From the NCBI GenBank assembly GCA_963850915.1, contig CAWKND010000004.1:992001-1056000 (forward strand): a stretch of 64,000 nt of DNA, written 5' to 3'. The notes under the pieces are model-generated. The model was not told where the DNA came from and made no database searches. It saw only the letters and a program-made list of their open reading frames with translations. How positions within the stretch are numbered: the first letter of the stretch is position 1; every line of letters begins with the position of its first letter. This DNA is from CAVTWH01 sp963850915. Its GTDB lineage: Bacteria; Actinomycetota; Actinomycetes; Mycobacteriales; Micromonosporaceae. Shown here piece by piece: positions 50,728-58,432 of the stretch. The position numbers and the translations under genes are program-made.

Positions 50728-52427
50728 CCCCTCTGCGGCTGCGGCTGGTGCTGGCGGGGCTGGTAGCCGCGCTCACCGACCTGTGCGGGCTGGGGCTGCT
50801 GGCCACCTCGGTCTGGCTGATCACCCGGGCAGCGGAGCAGCCGCCGCTGATCGCGCTGAGCGTGGCGATCGTGGCGGTACGCGCGTTCGCCATCGGCAAG
50901 GGCACGCTGCGCTACCTGGAGCGGCTGGTCAGCCACGACGCCGTCCTGCGCGTGGTGGCCGACCTGCGCGCCCGGGTCTTCGCCGGGCTGGCCGGCTCGG
51001 GTGTTGCCAGCCCGCGCGGCGATGCGCTCACCCGGCTGGTCTCCGACGTGGACGGGGTACAGGACGCGCTGCTGCGCTGTGCCCTGCCGGCCGCCGTGGG
51101 GGTACTGGTCACCGTCGCCACAGTTGGCTTCGCGGCGGCGTTCTCGCTGCCGGCCGCCCTGCTGATCCTGCTCGGCATGCTGCTCGCCGGGCTGGCGCTG
51201 CCGTCGGCGGCGTACGCGTTGACCCGGCGCGCCGGCCGGCAACTCGCGCCGGCCCGCGCGGCCCAGGCGGCCACCTCGCTGGACGTGGTGTACGGCGCCG
51301 CCGACCTGGCCGCCTTCGGGGCCACCCCGGCCGCACTGGCTCGGGCCCGGGAGAGTGCGGGCGTGCTGTCCCGGTTGGAGCGCTCGGCCGGGCGGCGGGG
51401 CGCTGGGGTTGGCGCGATCGGGGCGCTGCTGCCCGGGGTCACCGCGCTGGCGGTACTGGCCACGGTCACCGGACACGGGCTGGCCCGGGAGATGGTGGCA
51501 GTACTGCCGCTGCTGGCCCTGGCCGGCGTGGAAGTGTTGCTGCCACTGCACTCCGCGGCGGTCCGCTACGCCGAGCTGCGTACCAGCCTGGCCCGGGTAC
51601 GCCCGCTGCTGACTGGCTCACCCGTGCCGCCGGCGGAGCCGGAACCCGTGCTGGATACGCCGGTGGGCGTGGTGCTGCGTGGGGTCGGCGTGCACTATCC
51701 GGGTGCCCGGGACGCGGCACTCTCCGGTGTCGACCTGGACGTACCGGCCGGGCGCCGGGTGGCGGTCGTCGGGCCGAGCGGATCGGGCAAGTCGACGCTG
51801 CTCGCAGTGGTCGCCGGCAGCGTACCGGTGGACGCCGGTGAGCTGGCTTGGACCGGCGCCGACCCGCAGCCGGGCGAGCGGTGGCGGGTGGCCGGTGGGG
51901 TACTCGCCGACGCGCGTGTCTTCCACACCACCGTGCGGGAGAACCTGACGCTCGGTCGCCCCGGACTGGACGATCCGGAACTGTTGGCAGCGCTGACCCG
52001 GGCCGGATTCGCCGACGCGGAGCTGCCGCTGGACCGGGTGGTCGGCGAGGACGGGGCGAGCCTGTCCGGCGGCGAGCGGCAGCGGCTGCTGGTGGCCAGG
52101 GCACTGCTCGGTACGCCGCCGGTACTCCTGCTCGACGAACCCACCGAGGGGCTGGCGCCGGACGCGGCGGATGCCCTGCTGGCGGGGGTACTGAGCGCGG
52201 CCGGCGGGCGCAGCGTGCTGCTTGTCACCCACCGCCTGGTCGACCTGTCCGGCTTCGACGAGGTCGTGGTACTCGACGCCGGCCGGGTGGTCCAGCGCGG
52301 CCGGCACGCGGAACTCGTTGCGCAGCAAGGGTGGTACGCCACGTGGCACGCGAGCGCGCGGCTGGCCGAGCCCGGGTACACCGTGCTCGCCGGGCCGCCG
52401 GAGGCGTGTGACACGCTGGTCGGGTGA
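50724..52427 (+). CDS. cydC: Thiol reductant ABC exporter subunit CydC
   Basis: 567 residues from GTG 50724 (GTGA overlap with cydD). The CydC-type N-terminus is LVAALTDLCGLGLLATSVWL, then AFAIGKGTLRYLERLVSHDA. The nucleotide-binding domain has VAVVGPSGSGKSTLLAVVAG, EDGASLSGGERQRLLVARAL and PPVLLLDEPTEGLAPDAADA, with HRLVDLSGFDEVVVLDAGRV near the end. It forms a heterodimer with CydD in the cytoplasmic membrane. It is coupled by another GTGA overlap to the HAAS-domain gene. GTAC is frequent here (about 18 by hand count). Confidence 0.93.
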   Translation: MTPLRLRLVLAGLVAALTDLCGLGLLATSVWLITRAAEQPPLIALSVAIVAVRAFAIGKGTLRYLERLVSHDAVLRVVADLRARVFAGLAGSGVASPRGDALTRLVSDVDGVQDALLRCALPAAVGVLVTVATVGFAAAFSLPAALLILLGMLLAGLALPSAAYALTRRAGRQLAPARAAQAATSLDVVYGAADLAAFGATPAALARARESAGVLSRLERSAGRRGAGVGAIGALLPGVTALAVLATVTGHGLAREMVAVLPLLALAGVEVLLPLHSAAVRYAELRTSLARVRPLLTGSPVPPAEPEPVLDTPVGVVLRGVGVHYPGARDAALSGVDLDVPAGRRVAVVGPSGSGKSTLLAVVAGSVPVDAGELAWTGADPQPGERWRVAGGVLADARVFHTTVRENLTLGRPGLDDPELLAALTRAGFADAELPLDRVVGEDGASLSGGERQRLLVARALLGTPPVLLLDEPTEGLAPDAADALLAGVLSAAGGRSVLLVTHRLVDLSGFDEVVVLDAGRVVQRGRHAELVAQQGWYATWHASARLAEPGYTVLAGPPEACDTLVG

Positions 52428-53098
52428 GCCTGCTGGACGACTATGTCGCCGGACTCTCCGGTGCGCTGCGCGGTCCGCGCCGGGTGAAGGCCGACCTGGT
52501 GGCGGAGGCGCGCGACGGGCTGGTCGACGCCACCGAGGCGTACCAGCGCGACGGGCTGCCGGCCGAGCGGGCGCAGCGCCGCGCGGTCACCGAGTTCGGC
52601 AGCTACGCCGACGTGGTACCGGGCTACCAGGCTGAGCTGGCCGTGGCGCAGGGGCGGCGTACCACCCTGCTGTTCGCGGTCGCGCTGGTGGCGCTGCGCT
52701 ACCTGACGCCACTCATGTGGCACAGCCGCTGGACGGGTGGGGGAGCGGGCGCGGCCGGGTACCAGTGGCTGGCCGCCTGCTTCGACTACCTCACCCTCGC
52801 CGGTGCCGTGGTGGCGCTGCTGGCCTGGCTCGCATTGGGCTGGGGCAGCCGCTTCGTACCCGACGGCGCCCGGCTCACCCGGCTGGTCGGTCGGGGCGCG
52901 CTGGGCTTCCTCGCCCTGCACGGCCTGTCCGGTGCGGCGATCTACCTGTGGAGCCTGGCCCAGTGGCCGGACTTCGTCCGCTGGCCGCTGCTGTGGGCCG
53001 GCATCGTGCTGGCCAACGCGGCGTTCTGCGTGGCCACGGTCTACGCCTGGCGCTGCGTCGCGGTCACCCGTACCGCCCGCTACGCGCTGGCCCGCTGA
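52424..53098 (+). CDS. HAAS-domain (permease-prefix) membrane protein
   Basis: 224 residues from GTG 52424. Residues 1-75 form the HAAS/permease-prefix helical domain: LLDDYVAGLSGALRGPRRVK, ADLVAEARDGLVDATEAYQR and RAQRRAVTEFGSYADVVPGY. Four hydrophobic segments follow (TTLLFAVALVALRYLTPLMW, YLTLAGAVVALLAWLALGWG, GALGFLALHGLSGAAIYLWS and LLWAGIVLANAAFCVATVYA). Such proteins are usually paired with a small PadR regulator; here one lies tail to tail on the other strand. Translational overlap with cydC suggests joint expression. Confidence 0.88.
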   Translation: MSLLDDYVAGLSGALRGPRRVKADLVAEARDGLVDATEAYQRDGLPAERAQRRAVTEFGSYADVVPGYQAELAVAQGRRTTLLFAVALVALRYLTPLMWHSRWTGGGAGAAGYQWLAACFDYLTLAGAVVALLAWLALGWGSRFVPDGARLTRLVGRGALGFLALHGLSGAAIYLWSLAQWPDFVRWPLLWAGIVLANAAFCVATVYAWRCVAVTRTARYALAR

Positions 53099-53124
53099 GG
53101 ATCGCTACGCGCTGGCCGGCTGAG
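53078..53124. repeat. 22-bp tandem duplication spanning two convergent stop codons
   Basis: CGCTACGCGCTGGCCCGCTGAG (53078-53099) is repeated with one mismatch at 53103-53124 after a 3-base spacer. The first copy ends the HAAS gene (stop 53096-53098). The second copy encodes, on the opposite strand, the last residues and stop of the PadR gene. Confidence 0.9.
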
Positions 53125-53452
53125 AAGTGGCGGGGCGCGCCTCCAGTACCGAGCCGATGGTGGCGGTGAACTCCTGCCAGACCGAGCGCTCATGGGACAG
53201 GCCGGCCCGACCGGCCGGCGTCAGCTGGTAGGTGCGGCGCTCCCGGCCACCCACGGTGCTCCACGCACTGGCCACCAGGCCGGCGCGCTCGAGGCGGCGC
53301 AGGGCCGGGTAGACGGTACCGGTGGGCAGGTTCAGCGCACCCGCACTGCGCTGCTGCAGCGCCTCGATGATGGCGTACCCGTGCCGGGGTTCGTCGTCGA
53401 GGACGGCAAGCAGCAGCGCGTCGAGGTGCCCACGGAGCGCGTCTGCCTTCAC
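53105..53452 (-). CDS. PadR-family regulator (short class)
   Basis: 115 residues from a GTG. The compact winged helix reads HLDALLLAVLDDEPRHGYAI, IEALQQRSAGALNLPTGTVY, PALRRLERAGLVASAWSTVG and RRTYQLTPAGRAGLSHERSV. This is the short PadR class that normally precedes a HAAS-domain membrane gene in one operon. Here the two are convergent, so the usual arrangement has been inverted. A GTAG-N5-CTAC repeat at its start is a candidate autoregulatory site. No ribosome binding site is seen. Confidence 0.9.
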   Translation of the reverse strand: MKADALRGHLDALLLAVLDDEPRHGYAIIEALQQRSAGALNLPTGTVYPALRRLERAGLVASAWSTVGGRERRTYQLTPAGRAGLSHERSVWQEFTATIGSVLEARPATSQPASA

Positions 53453-53454
53453 GT

Positions 53455-53467
53455 GTAGCGACTCTAC
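53455..53467. promoter_or_regulatory. Inverted repeat at the PadR start, candidate operator
   Basis: GTAG (53455-53458) and CTAC (53464-53467) flank CGACT, just upstream of the PadR GTG. The arms are short, so confidence is limited, but position suits autoregulation. Confidence 0.35.
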
Positions 53468-53521
53468 GGGTCAAGGTGGAGCGCCCGCTACGCGGGAGCC
53501 GCCGCCAGGCTAAAGAGACCG

Positions 53522-53558
53522 AGAGAGCCCGCCGGCAGCCTCCCCCGGCGGGCTCTCT
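53522..53558 (-). terminator. Terminator hairpin after the unknown membrane protein gene
   Basis: AGAGAGCCCGCCGG (53522-53535) and CCGGCGGGCTCTCT (53545-53558) form a perfect 14-bp stem with a 9-base loop. It lies 22 bases beyond the stop at 53580 on the minus strand. Confidence 0.85.
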
Positions 53559-53579
53559 GCGTGGGCAACCTGCGTCGGC

Positions 53580-54284
53580 TCAGTCCTTGGCGACGGCGTT
53601 GCGGGCGTTCTGCAGCTTGCTGATCAGGTCGTGCAGCGGCTTGGTGCCGGTACCGACCACCAGGCCGGTGACGAGCGCGTCCACCCACAGCGGCAGGCCG
53701 CCGGTCCAGTCCGGGGCGGCGATCATGTGCAGCAGGTAGAAGCCGCCGGCCGCGGCCACCACGGTGGAGATGCCGGTTGCCAGGCCCCAGAGGATCACGC
53801 CCCGGTTGGCGGTGGAGTGGTCCATCCTGGCCCTGGCAGCGGCGATCGAGTCCAGGCTCACCCGCGGGTCCTTGTTGGTCAGCGCGGCGACCAGGTGCTC
53901 GTACTCCGCCTTGGCTTTGCGGCCGCCGGGTACCAGTTGGGAGAAGGGCTCCAGGATCCGCTCGACAGCGGCCGCGAAGGCGGTGGCGCCGGCGTACGCG
54001 GAGGTCTGGTTGCCGATTTTGAATGGTGTTGCGGTGTGGTTGGTCTTCCACAGGATGTAGGCGACCAGCGTGCCGAGCGCCACGAAGACGAACGAGAGCA
54101 GTACGAAGAAGATGTTGGCCGGCTTGGAGACCGCCGCCGCGGCGGCGTCGGCGACCGGGACCACGGCGGGTTGCGGGGTACCGGGCGGGCCGGGCTGGGC
54201 CGGCACGACGGGGGGTACCGCCGCTTGTCCGACGTACACGCCGGAGGAGGGCCCCATGACCGAGGCCCGACGTACCAGTGCCAT
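53580..54284 (-). CDS. Unrecognised membrane protein
   Basis: 234 residues. A Pro/Ala/Val-rich N-terminal 50 residues precede a membrane helix ANIFFVLLSFVFVALGTLVA. A polar helical region follows (FAAAVERILEPFSQLVPGGR, then DSIAAARARMDHSTANRG). Further hydrophobic segments are VILWGLATGISTVVAAAGGF and LWVDALVTGLVVGTGTKPLH. The end DLISKLQNARNAVAKD is helical. The GTGTKPLHDLI motif recurs in unannotated bacterial membrane proteins but I know no function for it. It is a single gene with its own terminator. Confidence 0.7.
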   Translation of the reverse strand: MALVRRASVMGPSSGVYVGQAAVPPVVPAQPGPPGTPQPAVVPVADAAAAAVSKPANIFFVLLSFVFVALGTLVAYILWKTNHTATPFKIGNQTSAYAGATAFAAAVERILEPFSQLVPGGRKAKAEYEHLVAALTNKDPRVSLDSIAAARARMDHSTANRGVILWGLATGISTVVAAAGGFYLLHMIAAPDWTGGLPLWVDALVTGLVVGTGTKPLHDLISKLQNARNAVAKD

Positions 54285-54387
54285 GTGTTGTCACCTCATC
54301 GGGTGCTCCGGCCGAGTGCGGGAGCGGGCACAGGCTACGCGCGCGAGATCGCCGGCGCAGTCGACAACCCGTCAGACCAGGCAGCTG

Positions 54388-54582
54388 TCAGCAGGAGGCG
54401 AGCGTGCCGTGCTCCACGCAGGACGCGCGCCAGCCGGCCGGCAGTACCTGTACCTTCATCCGGCGCCGGCACACCGTGCAGAAGCGCGGCGGCTCCAGCT
54501 CGCGCGCCGCCCGGCAGCCGACGTGGCCGCCCTCGACCGCGGGCTGGCCGCAGCGGTCGCAGTAGAGCGCCGGCCCGGTCAC
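54388..54582 (-). CDS. bsaP: Biotin synthase auxiliary protein
   Basis: 64 residues from the GTG complementary to 54580-54582, overlapping the bioB stop by 4 bases. The sequence is Cys-rich: ALYCDRCGQPAVEGGHVGCR, then RFCTVCRRRMKVQVLPAGWR and a terminal SCVEHGTLASC. Small proteins of this type directly after bioB are the actinobacterial BsaP family, which supports BioB activity, probably through an iron-sulfur cluster. The in-frame upstream extension is only the shadow of bioB in another frame. Confidence 0.88.
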   Translation of the reverse strand: MTGPALYCDRCGQPAVEGGHVGCRAARELEPPRFCTVCRRRMKVQVLPAGWRASCVEHGTLASC

Positions 54583-55601
54583 AGCGTCGCGGAGAGGGCC
54601 TTGACCGGCATGGACAGCTCGTCCAGCAGCGCCAGGTCCTGCTGCGGCGCGCGGCCCAGGGTGGTCAGGTAGTTGCCGACGATGACCGCGTTCACGCCGC
54701 CCAGCAGGCCTTCGCGGGTACCCAGGTCGCCGAGGGTGATCTCCCGGCCGCCGGCGTACCGGAGGATGGTTTTGGGCAGCGCCAAGCGGAACGCAGCGAT
54801 CGCCCGCAGCGCGTCCTTGGGATCGAGTACCGGCTGCTCGGCCAGCGGCGTACCCGGGCGCGGGTTGAGGAAGTTGAGCGGTACCTCGTGCGGTGCCAGG
54901 CTGGCCAGCTGTACCGCGAACTCGGCCCGCTGCTCCACGCTCTCGCCGAGGCCGAGGATGCCGCCGCAGCACACCTCCATGCCGGAGGCGCGCACCATGT
55001 CGAGGGTCTCGAAGCGCTCGTCCCAGGTGTGCGTGCTGACCACCTTCGGGAAGTACGACTTCGCCGTCTCCAGATTGTGGTTGTAGCGGTGTACGCCCAG
55101 CGCGACCAGCTCGTCGACCTGTGCCTGGGTGAGGATGCCGGCCGACACCGCGATGTTGATGTCCAGTTCGGCGCGGATCGCGGCGATGCCGTCCCGCAGC
55201 TGCGCCATCAACTTGGCGTCCGGGCCGCGTACCGCCGCCACGATGCAGAACTCGGTGGCGCCCGTGGCAGCCGTCTGCCGGGCCGCCTCCACCAGCGCCG
55301 GGATGTCCAGCCACACGGCGCGTACCGGCGAGGCGAACAGCCCGGACTGCGAGCAGAAGTGGCAGTCCTCCGGGCAGCCGCCGGTCTTCAGCGAGACGAT
55401 CCCCTCGACCTCGACCTCCGGCCCGCACCAGCGCATCCGTACCTGGTGGGCGATCTCCAGCGCGGCCGGGATCTCCTCGTCGGGCAGGGTCAGCACGCGC
55501 AGCACGTCCGCTTCGCGCAGACCGGTGCCGGTCTCCAGTACGGCATTGGCCGCGGCGGCCAGGCTCGGGTCGGACAGCTCCCGCAGGCTCAGGTCAGGCA
55601 T
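54579..55601 (-). CDS. bioB: Biotin synthase
   Basis: 340 residues. The radical-SAM cluster motif is SLKTGGCPEDCHFCSQSGLF (CxxxCxxC). The second, sulfur-donating [2Fe-2S] site uses downstream Cys and Arg residues, seen in EFCIVAAVRGPD, GMEVCCGGILGLGESVEQRA and ILRYAGGREITLGDLG. VHRYNHNLETAKSYFPKVVS and PLNFLNPRPGTPL are further conserved blocks. It inserts sulfur into dethiobiotin. It diverges from bioF-bioD across 129 bases that must carry both promoters. bioA is not in the window. Confidence 0.97.
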   Translation of the reverse strand: MPDLSLRELSDPSLAAAANAVLETGTGLREADVLRVLTLPDEEIPAALEIAHQVRMRWCGPEVEVEGIVSLKTGGCPEDCHFCSQSGLFASPVRAVWLDIPALVEAARQTAATGATEFCIVAAVRGPDAKLMAQLRDGIAAIRAELDINIAVSAGILTQAQVDELVALGVHRYNHNLETAKSYFPKVVSTHTWDERFETLDMVRASGMEVCCGGILGLGESVEQRAEFAVQLASLAPHEVPLNFLNPRPGTPLAEQPVLDPKDALRAIAAFRLALPKTILRYAGGREITLGDLGTREGLLGGVNAVIVGNYLTTLGRAPQQDLALLDELSMPVKALSATL

Positions 55602-55730
55602 GTCGTTACCCTACAAGCAGCCCGGCGCCGCTTTTCGGCGGCGCGGATCGTTGTGCGTGGCAGTCGAGCGGGACTCAAGTCAGGGGTTGTGTCGCTCGTG
55701 CGGCAAGTCGGTGGGGACAAGGGGGCACGG

Positions 55731-56918
55731 GTGGCGGAGCCGGGGGACTGGCTGCACGGGCTGGACGCGGCGGCGGCTGCGCGGGCAGCGGCCGGGCTGC
55801 GGCGGGAGCTGCGTCCGCGGGTACCCGACGACGCGCTCGTCGACCTCGCCGGCAACGACTACCTGGGACTCTCCCGGCACCCGGCGGTCCTCGCCGCGGC
55901 TGTGGACGCGCTGCGCCGGTACGGCCTGGGCGCCACCGGATCCCGGCTGGTACGCGGCTCCACGGCGGTACACGCCGAGCTGGAGAGCGCACTGGCGCAG
56001 TGGCTGGGTACCGGCTCCGCGCTGGTCTACTCGTCCGGCTTCCTGGCCAACCTGGGTGCAATCCGGGCGCTGGCCGGGCCGGGCACGCTACTGGTCTCCG
56101 ACGCGTACAACCACGCCTCGATCGTGGACGGCTGCCGGGCCAGCCGGGCCACGGTCGTCGTCGCGCCACACGCCGACGTGTCCGCCGTCGAGCGGACGCT
56201 GGGCAGCCGGCCGGACGGGCAGCCGGCCGTGGTGGTCACCGAGTCGGTCTTCTCGGTCGACGGTGACCTGGCGCCACTGCGCGACCTGCACGGGGTGTGC
56301 CGGGCGTACGGCGCGCTGCTGCTGGTCGACGACGCGCACGCGGCCGGGCTGCTCGGGCCGGCCGGTGCCGGTGCGGTCGCCGACGCGGGGCTGTGCGGCG
56401 AGCCGGACGTGCTGGTCACGCTCACCCTGTCGAAGTCGTTCGGAGCGGCCGGTGGAGTGATCGCCGGCCCACCGGAGTTGGCCACGGCACTGGTCGACAC
56501 CGGCCGTACCTTCATCTACGACACCGCCCTGCCGCCGGCCGTCGCCGCCGGTGCCCGGGCCGCGCTGGAGCTGATCCGGGACGGCGCCGAGCTGCGCGCC
56601 GAACTGCACGACCGGGCCCGGCTGATTCGCAAGCGGCTCAACGCTTTTCCGGTCGCCGAGCCGGCCGCCGGGGTGGTCTCGGTACCGGCGCCGTCGCCGG
56701 CAGCCGCGCTGTCCTGGGCTGAGGCGTGCCGCGCGGCTGGGGTCGCGGTCGGTTGCTTCCGGCCACCGTCGACGCCGGACGGTTCGTCGCGGCTGCGGCT
56801 GACCATCAACGCCGGCATCCCCCGCGCCGACTTCGAGCGCGCCCTGGACGTGATCGCCGCCAACGCCCCGGTGGGCGCGGACGGGATTTCCGCCGAGAGC
56901 TTGCGGGTCGGCGCATGA
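55731..56918 (+). CDS. bioF: 8-amino-7-oxononanoate synthase
   Basis: 395 residues from GTG 55731 (GTG 55689 is an alternative). PLP-enzyme features of the alpha-oxoamine synthase family: LVDLAGNDYLGLSRHPAVLA, LGATGSRLVRGSTAVHAELE, VVVTESVFSVDGDLAPLRDL, LLLVDDAHAAGLLGPAG (Asp contacting the pyridine ring) and VTLTLSKSFGAAGGVIAGPP (Schiff-base Lys). It condenses pimeloyl-ACP or -CoA with alanine in the cytoplasm. Its last 10 codons and stop lie in a 32-bp tandem duplication that separates it from bioD. Confidence 0.95.
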   Translation: MAEPGDWLHGLDAAAAARAAAGLRRELRPRVPDDALVDLAGNDYLGLSRHPAVLAAAVDALRRYGLGATGSRLVRGSTAVHAELESALAQWLGTGSALVYSSGFLANLGAIRALAGPGTLLVSDAYNHASIVDGCRASRATVVVAPHADVSAVERTLGSRPDGQPAVVVTESVFSVDGDLAPLRDLHGVCRAYGALLLVDDAHAAGLLGPAGAGAVADAGLCGEPDVLVTLTLSKSFGAAGGVIAGPPELATALVDTGRTFIYDTALPPAVAAGARAALELIRDGAELRAELHDRARLIRKRLNAFPVAEPAAGVVSVPAPSPAAALSWAEACRAAGVAVGCFRPPSTPDGSSRLRLTINAGIPRADFERALDVIAANAPVGADGISAESLRVGA

Positions 56919-56950
56919 GAGCCGCCGAGAGCTTGCGGGTCGGCGCATGA
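56890..56950. repeat. 32-bp-period tandem duplication at the bioF/bioD junction
   Basis: Twenty-nine identical bases occur at 56890-56918 and 56922-56950 (beginning CCGCCGAGAGCTTGCGGGTC and ending CGGCGCATGA). In the first copy the final TGA is the bioF stop; in the second, the ATG is the bioD start. A single copy would give the usual ATGA overlap. Confidence 0.95.
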
Positions 56951-57678
56951 CTGAGGTTCTCCTGGTGACCGGCACGGACACGGGGGTCGGTAAGACCATC
57001 GTGACCGCGGCGATCGCCGCCTGCGCGCGGGCACACGGGCGCAGCGTGGCGGTGATCAAACCGGCGCAGACCGGGATCGTCGAGTCGCCGGTGGAGCGCG
57101 CCGAGACAGACATCGAGGTGGTACGCCGGCTGGCCGACCCGAACAGCGTGCTGGAGCTGGCCAGCTACCCGGATCCGTTGGCGCCACTGGCCGCGGCCGA
57201 GGAGTCCGGGCTGCCGTCGCTGGCGATGGGCGACGTGATCGAGGCCGTGGACGCGGCGGTTGCCGAGCACGACCTGGTACTCATCGAGGGCGCGGGCGGG
57301 CTGCTGGTACCCATGGGCGAGCGGCGCTGGACGGTCGCCGAACTCGCGCTCGCGCTGCGCGCCCCGGCCGTTGTGGTGGCCCGTCCCGGGCTGGGCACGC
57401 TCAACCACACCGGGCTGACCCTGGAGGCGCTGACCACCCGGGGCCTGCCCGGGCTGGTGGTACTCGGCTCCTGGCCGGCCGAGCCGGAGCTGGTGCACTG
57501 GCGCAACCTGGTGGACCTGCCGGGGGAGCTGGTCGGGATAGTGCCGGAGGGCGCCGGCGGGCTGGCCCCCGAGGTGTTCCGCGCGGCCGCGCCGGACTGG
57601 CTCGCCCCGGTGCTCTACGGCGGCGCCGACCCGCGCTCGCTCCGCCAGGACGGCGGCGCGTCGCTCCCGACCGCCTGA
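56947..57678 (+). CDS. bioD: Dethiobiotin synthase
   Basis: 243 residues from ATG 56947. The P-loop is VTGTDTGVGKTIVTAAIAAC, followed by SVAVIKPAQTGIVESPVERA (substrate and carbamate contact), HDLVLIEGAGGLLVPMGERR (Walker B-like with the EGAGGLL motif) and LGTLNHTGLTLEALTTRGLP. It closes the ureido ring with CO2 and ATP. The terminal residues (SLRQDGGASLPTA) lie in a degenerate duplication of about 100 bp. The ATG is in the second copy of the upstream duplication. Confidence 0.95.
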   Translation: MTEVLLVTGTDTGVGKTIVTAAIAACARAHGRSVAVIKPAQTGIVESPVERAETDIEVVRRLADPNSVLELASYPDPLAPLAAAEESGLPSLAMGDVIEAVDAAVAEHDLVLIEGAGGLLVPMGERRWTVAELALALRAPAVVVARPGLGTLNHTGLTLEALTTRGLPGLVVLGSWPAEPELVHWRNLVDLPGELVGIVPEGAGGLAPEVFRAAAPDWLAPVLYGGADPRSLRQDGGASLPTA

Positions 57679-57830
57679 CGTCGCGTTTGCTTCGTCCGGA
57701 CGGTGGGGCGCTGCTGCCACCGGCTGGCCGCCCGCGCTCGCTGCGCCAGGCCGGCGACGTGTCGCTCCCGACCGCCTGAGCCCGCGTTCGCCGTGCCCGG
57801 ACGGTCGGGCGTCGCTCCCACCAGCTGACC
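57631..57830. repeat. Degenerate direct repeat of about 100 bp from the bioD 3' end
   Basis: The segment 57631-57731 (last 16 codons of bioD plus about 53 bases) is repeated at about 57732-57830 with roughly 15-20% mismatches and small indels. Shared landmarks are CCGCGCTCGCT, TCGCTCCCGACCGCCTGA and CCGGACGGT. The 245 bases between bioD and the next gene consist mainly of this repeat. Confidence 0.75.
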
Positions 57831-57923
57831 GGCCCGCGCCCACCGGACCAGCGCGCGGACCCGGCAGATTGCCAGGTCGGCATACCGGACGGTAGCCCTG
57901 CCGGCTGTGCCAGGCTGGTTGGC

Positions 57924-58358
57924 ATGACGGATATGTCGAACCCGGTCGACCCACCGCCCGGTTGGCAGCGTGACCACGTCGAGCGGTACGTCGCCTCGGG
58001 CGGCGAGGACGGACACAGCTGGCGGGGCGTACACACCCTGCTGCTCACCACGGTCGGCCGGCGCTCCGGCGAGGCCCGGCGTACCCCGCTGATCTACGGC
58101 CGGGACGGCGACCGGTACCTCGTGGTCGCCTCGAAGGGTGGCAGTGACGTGGCCCCTGCCTGGTACCGCAACATCGCCGCGGACGGGACGGTGCGGGTAC
58201 AGGTGGGCCCGACGGTCTTCGACGCGCGTGCCCGCCGGGCCACCCCGGACGAGCAGGCCCGACTGTGGCCGGTGATGGCCGAGATCTGGCCGGACTACAA
58301 CGACTACCAGAAGCGTACCGACCGGCCGATCCCGGTCGTCGTCATCACGCCCGCCTGA
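57924..58358 (+). CDS. Deazaflavin (F420)-dependent nitroreductase-family protein
   Basis: 144 residues from ATG 57924. The DDN-family pattern is complete: HTLLLTTVGRRSGEARRTPL, IYGRDGDRYLVVASKGGSDV and APAWYRNIAADGTVRVQVGP. The RRSGxxRxTPL and KGGxxxxPxWYxNI motifs bind the F420 phosphate and ring. Members reduce quinones or nitro compounds with F420H2, so the organism should make F420. The stop codon lies in the first unit of a 14-bp tandem repeat. Confidence 0.93.
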   Translation: MTDMSNPVDPPPGWQRDHVERYVASGGEDGHSWRGVHTLLLTTVGRRSGEARRTPLIYGRDGDRYLVVASKGGSDVAPAWYRNIAADGTVRVQVGPTVFDARARRATPDEQARLWPVMAEIWPDYNDYQKRTDRPIPVVVITPA

Positions 58359-58406
58359 GCGGGCCGCCTGAGCCTGCCCGTCTGAGCCTGCCCGTCTGGG
58401 CCTGCC
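58352..58406. repeat. 14-bp tandem repeat over the stop of the DDN-family gene
   Basis: Four units beginning CGCCTGAGC or CGTCTGAGC run from 58352 to 58406 (13, 14, 14 and 14 bases). The consensus is CGTCTGAGCCTGCC. The TGA in the first unit is the gene's stop codon. Confidence 0.85.
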
Positions 58407-58432
58407 GCCAGCCGTTCCGGGTGAAGGATCGG

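Noticed and set aside
49461..51551. Open frame of 696 codons on the minus strand opposite cydD and cydC
   Set aside because: The plus strand encodes two complete ABC subunits with all nucleotide-binding motifs. The opposite frame is low complexity without motifs.
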